From the NCBI RefSeq assembly GCF_000002235.5, contig NW_022145597.1:26366423-26430422 (forward strand): 64,000 nucleotides of DNA. The letters are read 5' to 3'. The notes beneath the pieces were generated by a model that saw only the letters and a program-made list of their open reading frames with translations, was not told the origin of the DNA and ran no database searches. The number at the start of each line of letters is the position of its first letter. Position 1 is the first letter of the stretch. This document shows positions 59,201 through 64,000 of this stretch, one piece after another. Source of the DNA: Strongylocentrotus purpuratus (taxonomy: Eukaryota > Echinodermata > Echinoidea > Camarodonta > Strongylocentrotidae). The translations under genes and the position numbers were made by a program.

Positions 59201-59203
59201 TAA
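53282..59203 (+). CDS. BEL/Pao Gag-Pol polyprotein, 1973 aa, intact
   Basis: One frame from ATG 53282 to TAA 59201. Order: coiled-coil Glu/Arg-rich N-terminus (about 160-240); DUF1759-type Gag (about 320-480); zinc knuckles CLLCKRQHHSLNDC (534-547) and CYGCLEKGHMSKYC (568-581) plus a third CKKC; retropepsin with ALLDSMSNTTF (Asp667; Met replaces the usual Gly); reverse transcriptase with CDVEKMYHQF (Asp1021) and YVDD (1099-1102); RNase H with HHFSDAS (Asp1282) and WTDSK (Asp1356); integrase with an HHCC-type zinc region, Asp1660, Asp1722 and Glu1772 (61 and 49 residues between them, as in this group) and a C-terminal basic domain. No stop or frameshift interrupts it. These activities support cytoplasmic reverse transcription and nuclear integration. 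Confidence 0.97.
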   Translation: MEGQQPTENNLTTDSTNLPPETLRRSTRPVKLTEKALQNKEDDLQGKFFVEHIDLHSIIQSTRNSLLSQNIDGDSLAVNKLDITARLNSLKEIFVELKRLNEDSIDDEVIEAMDESSISVRNILSDIDKVSNMSSSRQPSIRLAHSTQSRLSRTSSRSSRRVAVAAEAAALQEELTAQKLQNEREKELERMELEEEMRRKQVVFKMSELKRQLEEERLQGKLKAQEAIMRVYDEEDGTSTVSSSSSRGGKTVVKKIEDQPNPTDVIPRASPKLESKLIDEPASIVSQQAQVVLDPQAPMFQPRSPVLDLADALAQSRLPVPEPPIFTGDPLQYPDWVSAFTTLVERRGIPPGEKIHYLRRYLGGPAKEAVSGYFLLRSENAFEQAKSTLQKRFGNPFAIAEAFRTKLDVWPKITSKDHNGLQRFADFLQQCLVAKAEIVDLNILDDIREINRMVARLPDHIVHRWNRSVAQTKRERLCYPRFADFVSFIGNEADIANDPLLTVDVGKTRERKQETAVSKRVTLSTSGSTSQKQCLLCKRQHHSLNDCREFLRKDMSQRKDFIKNERLCYGCLEKGHMSKYCQSRLVCKKCSKRHPSCLHEDQRDSNKANLASSQPKEAQTASTSNPQAVTHKVQGDERSDLTSMIVPVYLSSTERPDKEVLVYALLDSMSNTTFLSEDVGQDLDVQSQPATLSLTTLTDEISISTFKYDNLRVRGFYSSEKIRLPSTFTRQSIPLDDSHIPTPETASKWPHLVCVQDMIAPKQDCPVGLLIGYNCAQALAPLTSVRGQNGEPYAVQTDLGWSIVGGQSDLSNSFDSFGHTYRTVSMKVEAPIDIKKVTFAYQSPLKEATASDFLQLMERDFQEAEQADAMSQNDKKFIQVVTEGLRQREDGFYEMPLPFKKGPPSLPNNRQAALGRLAGLKKQFLKKPEYHSHYKVFMKEILARGDAEMVGDSSDKGLWYIPHHGVYHPKKPGKVRVVFDCSARYLGTSLNDHLLQGPDLINPLIGVLLRFRQGPVAFMCDVEKMYHQFKVADPHQNYLRFLWWEDGDLSKTPVDHRMKVHLFGATSSPGCANFGLKQIAEDHKKLGDRAANFLKRNFYVDDGLKSMSSEQEAAVLIKDATQMCAKGNLRLHKFVCNSKDVTSTIPKSERATVTNASVQLGEQTSPIERALGLQWCVSSDEFCFRLTLKDQPLTRRGILATVASVYDPLGLIAPVVLAGRMILQEMCKQKMDWDHPVPDYLRTRWEIWRQEILKLETAKIPRCFQPKDFGEAEEVELHHFSDASLSGYGQCSYVRLRNQRGQVHCSLAMAKARVAPLKQSTVPRLELQAATLSAKVAKILNKELDYSSVKNIFWTDSKVVLGYLYNQSKRFHMFVANRVDCILRTTSCSQWNYVTSGDNPADYASRGLTTEELLSSNWLGGPDFLWESEVAKQDVTLEVSPDDVEVKSSTVHTVMSKTKISTFTSFEDRLNRFAMLDSAIRAVAVLVRCCYRRKGHDIDDVEIKRVAERNLLHAVQKEAFCDERQQIKSDKHAVSKSSRLSQLDPFLDKQDLLRVGGRMKRSEMVYGVKHPIILPKGSRLSMLVALHYHAKISHQGRNMTINAIRSSGYWIIGCRSIVSSLIGTCTHCIRLRGKLGGQKMADLPCERLEPSPPFTYCGLDCFGPFVIKEGRKELKRYGLILTCMAMRAIHVEVLDDMSSDAFINGLRCFIAIRGNVRRIQCDQGSNFVGAKHELKQALREMDADHVARNLLEQNCEFKMNPPSSSHMGGVWERQIRNVRNVLNGLLEQCGTQLNVSSLRTFLYEAMAIVNSRPLSVDNLESPDGPLPLTPNHVLTMKSGLILPPPGSFEREDIYLRKRWRRVQYLTQLFWTRWQKEYLHTLQPRKTWTEKKTNVHVDDIVLLKDEAICRTDWRVARVMETMSSDDGLVRKVRLLMATPDLDKKGKPVNKRTTLERPVHKLVVLIRSTDKAIED

Positions 59204-59415
59204 GCTTGACTTTAATAGCTGACATTCACTTTTACCCAGACAAATGGCTTTGACTAACCTGGACTTTCATCCTGCCCTGACATTTTAAGAAATATTTTCT
59301 CAATTTGGGGAAGACCATTTGTATTTATAAATTTTGCAAGTCGGTCAATTCCTTGTTTTGTTTCAAATAGATAGTTTTGTTGTTTGAAAAATCAGTTAGA
59401 TGATTTGGGTGGGAG

Positions 59416-60566
59416 TGTGGCTGCCGCCAGAATTTGTCATTAGTATTTTTAATTTTTGTTCATAGCACCACCTATTTTACATGTGCATCGCCCTTTAAGT
59501 AATTTCTCTTTGTTACTTAAGAAAGATTTACAGCGCATGCCTAGCGCGGGTCAATGTCAATAAAAGGCCTACAAACACATTTTTAGTACGCACGAGAAAA
59601 TAGTTCCATACATTCAAGCATAAGAAATAAGTTATTATCATTAATTATGTACTGAAATGTAAAGTAATGTTCATTGAAATGCGAATAATATTAGTAAATT
59701 CTGTCAAAACTAAATCGTTGGTCGTTTTAAGTAAAATTCCAGTTGGACAAATTATTTGATATCCGTGTGCCGATAAGTTCGGTGAACGCGTTGACCCTTG
59801 GCTTTTCTGAATTACGACCTGGCCCAAGCAATACGTGTTTTGTGGGGTCTTCAAGAAACGCCAAAGTTTCAAGGTATATTTTGCTGCCCAAGGATGGAAA
59901 AGTCCTGCCAACGAGGTATGTTATGGCAGAAATGTATTTAGAACAATTTCATATTACTTACATGATCTATCAGTTTGTAATTTTGATACATTATAAGTGT
60001 TTTTTCATGTTGTGATTAGTAGCGTTCAGTGAGCTAGTTTTCCACACACGTGAGATTGTTTACATCTAACGCTAAATTATGGAAAGCCATTTGAATATTT
60101 CATGTTTGAGTAATTATTCATGAATAAGAATTCTCTGTAAATCAGTAGCATATAAAACTTGCTTTTATATTCATAGTCTTAACTAGTATGCTCTTAATGC
60201 ATGTTTATCAAATTTCTCGTAAGAGACTTGTAGCTCATATCATAAATGTTTTATCATGAACCCTTTTTATACTCATTCTGACAAATCATATCTGTATGAA
60301 CAACTCTCGTTAAGAACATCTATTTGGTTTATCAACTCTTTAAATTGACAAGTAATCTGTATATTTACTTGTGTACATATATTTGTATCTTTCGCACGGT
60401 ATTTATTATTCTGTGCTATTTTATACTTTTTATGTTCACAGTTTTCACGGCACTGTTCATCACTGTTACTTTGTTTTGACAATCGTTAAGTCAAATAAAG
60501 ACATTCGTCACCAGAAAATGAACATCCGTTTCAACGTTGAGTTATTTTGATCCTGCGGCAGCAACA
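59416..60566 (+). repeat. 3' LTR of the BEL/Pao element
   Basis: Same length and, by eye, the same sequence as the 5' LTR. It follows the TAA of Gag-Pol by 212 bp and a purine-rich tract at 59407-59415. Confidence 0.95.
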
Positions 60567-60571
60567 CCGTT

Positions 60572-61412
60572 ATATCTACAAAACATGCAGGTATAGCCTT
60601 GAATGATCACCGCCTGCACGACATTACATATAATAATTTATGGTTATAATTTTATTCATATATTCCGCATGTCGGGCAAAGAAAACAGAGGCATAGCTCA
60701 TCGTTGTCATGTTTGTACAGATGTGGATTGGGAATGTATGATCCATGCATGTGGTTGCTAGTTACACGTATACTCATTTCCCATAGATTATATAAAGAGA
60801 CGCTATATACACGAATGATATAATTATATCAACGAGCAAAATGTTAAGCTGCTACAACGATCATAAATGCATAATCTATCACTGATGAGCAAACCTCCAA
60901 CGTCTATATTTGTTGGCATTCAAAGCATTTCGTAGTAAGTCATTGATTAACAAATATGTATAAATGACATTAATTCGAAAAGTCATCTGAAACGAGACGA
61001 GCGAAATTTAAAAATACTACAACGATCACAAAATGTCATATCCATCACTGAGCTTATAATATTTCTATATCTATGGGCATGCAGAGTTACTATGAACACG
61101 AAATGAATTCGAAAAGTCAGATGAAATTAGACTTAATCACGTAAGGTCCATTTCCTGCTTTAGATCTCATAACTGCTTTGCTCTGACCACAGAAAGAAAA
61201 AGGGCGTTCCCAAATTTGATCAGTTTGTAAATATATTTATGGATCCCCTCCACCCCCCGAAAAAATATACACCAAATTGCGTTTGTATTTCTATAATTTA
61301 AAATGCACTTTGCCAACATCGTTCTGTTGCATAGTCAGGTCAGGCTAGGGAAAGCTTTGGGTTGTTATGAGCAACCATCTTAAATTGTGTTCTCATGTGA
61401 ACCTGTAATATA
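60572..61412. other. AT-rich right flank with a diverged ~165-bp duplication
   Basis: 'ctacaacgatca...' and 'aattcgaaaagtca.ctgaaa.gaga' recur at about 60850-61000 and 61015-61135. No coding signal. Confidence 0.5.
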
Positions 61413-61905
61413 TTTAGCATGCTGGGGAATGCACATAATTATTAAGTATAATTATCATCATAACAGTAGACCCTAATCGATACTCATATTATAGCTATTT
61501 ATAGTACGTACATATAGACCGCTTCATAATAAAGGTGAGACAAAATTAGGCCAGATGAGCTAAAGTTTGGTTAATAATTACAAATTAATCAAATATACTT
61601 ACCAATATTGTAGATAAAGCAAATATCCAACACTGTTCAGTATCAGGATAGTATAAATATATAAATTATTTAGCATGCTGGAGAATGCCCACACGTATAA
61701 TTATCATCATAACAGCATAGAACCTAATCGGTACTCATAGTATAGCTTGTATATAGTACGTATACATATAGACCGTTTGGTAATAAAGGTGAGACCAAAT
61801 TAGGCCAGCTGAGCTTTAGTTTGGTTAATAATTACAAATTAATCAAATATACTTACCAATATTGGAGATAAAGCAAACATTCAACACTGTTTAGTATCAA
61901 GATAA
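61413..61905. repeat. 256-bp tandem duplication
   Basis: 'tttagcatgctgg' starts at 61413 and 61669. The copies share 'taattatcatcataacag', 'cctaatcg.tactcata' and 'ggttaataattacaaattaa' and look about 88-90% similar. Confidence 0.9.
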
Positions 61906-62054
61906 CTGAGGCCCTACCACCGTCTGTTATAACGTATGTCCTTGTGTTCCCGATAAGGTACCTGCTGCTGGGATCGTTTCCTTCCGAAAGCTTCGGGTTT
62001 CGCGCCAACATTATGAGGCGTAGGGGTCAAGTCCAGGGTCGGAAGAGAGTGATT

Positions 62055-62171
62055 TTAGGGACCTTTAGATTTGCACAACGACAACGTGGATTGCTGCGAT
62101 CGACGTCCTTTTAATGCACTGCCTTGAATGGACGTCACACGTATCAGTCCACTAAAATCTAAAAGTCCCTA
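62055..62171. mobile_element. Short (117-bp) inverted-repeat element
   Basis: Ends TAGGGACCTTTAGATTT and, inverted, TAGGGACTTTTAGATTT, one mismatch. The core contains 'cgacgtcc' and 'ggacgtcac' words. No clear target duplication. Confidence 0.65.
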
Positions 62172-62530
62172 TTATTTTAGAGTGCTCGGTTGAAACATGG
62201 ACCTACTACGAAGGCCCATGGTTGAAATTAGAGCTATAGAAGCGAGAAGAAGGTGGTATAATTCTATCAGCGCAGAGACAGTGTTATGATAAATTGAAAC
62301 CATCGATTGGGATTTTGGTATACCAGCCATAGCGACAAAACCATAACCAGGGACCAGGGGGTGTTTCACACAGATCATTCACTGGCGTACTGATGGAGGG
62401 GCTTGTGGGCAGTTGTCCCCCGCCATTAAATTAAAACGTGGTTTATTTCTTATTCGACACCAGTGATTTACAAATGTTCCTGAAATGACATGATATTCTG
62501 GGTTTTTCAAGTTCTCACTTTTGCCCATTA

Positions 62531-63240
62531 TGCCAGAGGCGGCATTCCCGGTGGGGGGGGGGGGGGGGGGGGGGGGAATGTGCCTCAAGTTTCCATTCAT
62601 CCTCAAAGTGCCCCTTTTAACATAGGACAAGTGCCCCTTTTCTTTTCGAATTACTGTCCATTTCCTCTCTTTTTATCTCTGGTGAGTTCCTCTTTTTAGG
62701 TGCGAGAAATTCCCCCTTTCGCCTCTGATATTTTTGTCCTTTTTACTTTGACTCGGGCCCCTTTTCTTTTTTAATAAGTGTACTTCTTCCTTCGTAATAA
62801 AAACCCCCTTACCTTTCCCTTAAATGTCACCTTTCACCTCTGATAAGTACCCCTTTTATTTTGACACGTGCACTTTTCCTTTCTAATAAGTACCATATTT
62901 CCTTCGGATAAGTGCCCCTTTTCATTTTTATATGAGCCCCTTCCCCTTTTCAAAATGCCCCTTTTAACATCTGATTAATGCCCCTATTAAAATTTGTTTG
63001 GTGCTCTCATTTCCATTCTCACAAGTGCCTTTTTTAATCCCTGTTGAGTGTCCTTTTTCAGGTGCAAGAAGTGCCATTTTCACCTCTGATAATCGCCCTT
63101 TTTATTTTGACACGAGCACCTTTTCTTTTCTAATAACTGTCCTTTTCCCTTTGATGAGCGCCTACTTTTCCTTTCCCCATAACATGCACCCCTAATTCAA
63201 GGCTACCTAGAACCTCTTTTTCTTCTAAGTTTCCAGTTAT
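62531..63240. repeat. Degenerate 'gtgccccttttcttttctaataa' repeats
   Basis: Many imperfect copies of a 35-40-bp unit ('agtgccccttttc...tctgataag...ttttgacacg'), preceded by an oligo-G run at 62552-62576. Non-coding, compositionally skewed to T and C. Confidence 0.75.
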
Positions 63241-63339
63241 AGATTATAATTATGTTATTTGATATAAAGGAACTTTTCAGTCTTTTTTCATTAGATTGTG
63301 CTTAATACTCATCAGGGTTTGTTTTTTGTCTTCTTTATA

Positions 63340-63675
63340 AGATGTGATTTTTCGCACTGTGACCTCACAAATCTTAATATTTTTGCTCCCTCGCTTCGCT
63401 CGCTCGAAAACGAATATTCAGACCATCACACCCAACTGCAGAGTATGTTACTTAATTAAGCAGTTTCTTGTACCACGTAAATAAAGAAACAAATATTGAT
63501 ATCATCCCTGGTAGAGTAATCACAATCATGACGATGCAGGGGTATATACCAATGTCTAAAAATGGTGTATGTTTTGTTTATGGTTCCTTCTGTAGGTGCC
63601 CCTTGTTTCCAGAAAGTGCCCTTTTGTGTTGATGCCCCCCCCCCCCCTATTTTGAAAGCCGCTCCGCCGCCCCTG
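63340..63675. mobile_element. Second copy of the 21518-22190 family
   Basis: 'cctcacaaatctt', 'attcagaccat', 'aactgcagagtatgttacttaa', 'gtaggtgccc' and 'agtgcccttttgtgttgatgcc' match the arms of that element in order. It ends in an oligo-C run and GCCGCCCCTG. Confidence 0.7.
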
Positions 63676-64000
63676 CGTGGTGATTTGGATTTTGTTGTGA
63701 CCCCCAAAAAGGTTTTGCTCATTACACCACTGGAGGCATTAGGGAAGTAGATATATTTTGTAAACGGAAAACAGTAGACTCCCCTTTTATGAAGTCAGGT
63801 TCCAATTACATTTTTCTGAGTCAGATTACAATTGCATATGGCACTCGGTACTTCCTAACATTTCGCTGTAATCACGTGTATTTGTGAAAGTGAGTGTTTA
63901 GATATATTTGTAAACGGAAAACGGTAGCCATTTTATGAAGTCAGATTACAATCACATGATACTATCTAGTATCTAACGTTGTCAATGTTTGGCATCAATA
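63676..64000. other. End of window, short direct repeats
   Basis: 'agatatattttgtaaacggaaaac.gtag' occurs at about 63750 and 63900, with 'atgaagtcag.tt.caat' following each, a spacing of about 150 bp. No gene. Confidence 0.5.

Larger units (their letters stand above)
51021..60566 (+). mobile_element. Complete BEL/Pao LTR retrotransposon
   Basis: LTRs at 51021-52171 and 59416-60566 are each 1151 bp at a constant offset of 8395, and I see no mismatch between them. CCGTT is duplicated outside (51016-51020 and 60567-60571), the 4-6-bp size expected for this group. The internal part carries one unbroken Gag-Pol frame. A purine-rich GGGTGGGAG precedes the right LTR. There is no env-like frame. The element is inserted in AT-rich intergenic DNA about 9 kb beyond the probable TAF6 3' end, same strand. 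Confidence 0.97.

Noticed and set aside
62359..62395. Another complete GTTTCACAAAG MITE
   Set aside because: Only the left-end words 'gggggtgtttcacacagat' are present; no matching inverted end could be found.

Overview
This window looks like a piece of a metazoan nuclear genome, most likely an echinoderm and probably a sea urchin. The evidence is one spliced TAF6 gene with deuterostome-like sequence, a Deu-type SINE remnant, tRNA-derived SINEs, a BEL/Pao retrotransposon, many short palindromic DNA transposons of the 'gggtgtttcacaaag' type, long oligo-G runs and large GA/CT microsatellites. The species assignment is inference; no mitochondrial or rRNA marker is present.

Layout. 1-1410 is a ~244-bp tandem satellite. 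3122-10346 is bracketed by an exact 32-bp inverted repeat with clustered internal copies at both ends. It may be a single 7.2-kb DNA transposon that carries a faint spliced minus-strand reading frame, and it has itself received a TTAA-flanked MITE and a hAT-like element. 11700-25000 is accessory DNA in which I could delimit at least seven non-autonomous DNA transposons or foldbacks, four with perfect 8-bp target-site duplications. One carries a Myb/SANT-like exon and one a C2H2 zinc-finger scrap.

25760-40297 is the only confident host gene: TAF6, 13 coding exons, all GT-AG, 657 codons plus stop, plus strand. Its introns are packed with SINEs, MITEs, a foldback with a 16-bp minisatellite, and a 1.2-kb transposon inside an ATC microsatellite. 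The 3' UTR holds four further copies of the last ~38 codons. Two of these still read as protein, and one is interrupted by a SINE whose head resembles 7SL RNA.

42640-43835 is a truncated L1/Tx1-like LINE 3' end. 44200-44900 and 49060-49890 are CT/GA microsatellite blocks. A single-exon minus-strand reading frame of 232 codons (45730-46428) looks protein-like, with a possible Cys-His-Asp triad. 51021-60566 is a complete BEL/Pao retrotransposon: 1151-bp LTRs without length difference or visible mismatch, 5-bp target duplication, and an unbroken 1973-aa Gag-Pol with all expected catalytic residues. It looks very young. The rest, to 64000, is AT-rich DNA with a 256-bp tandem duplication and diverged repeats.
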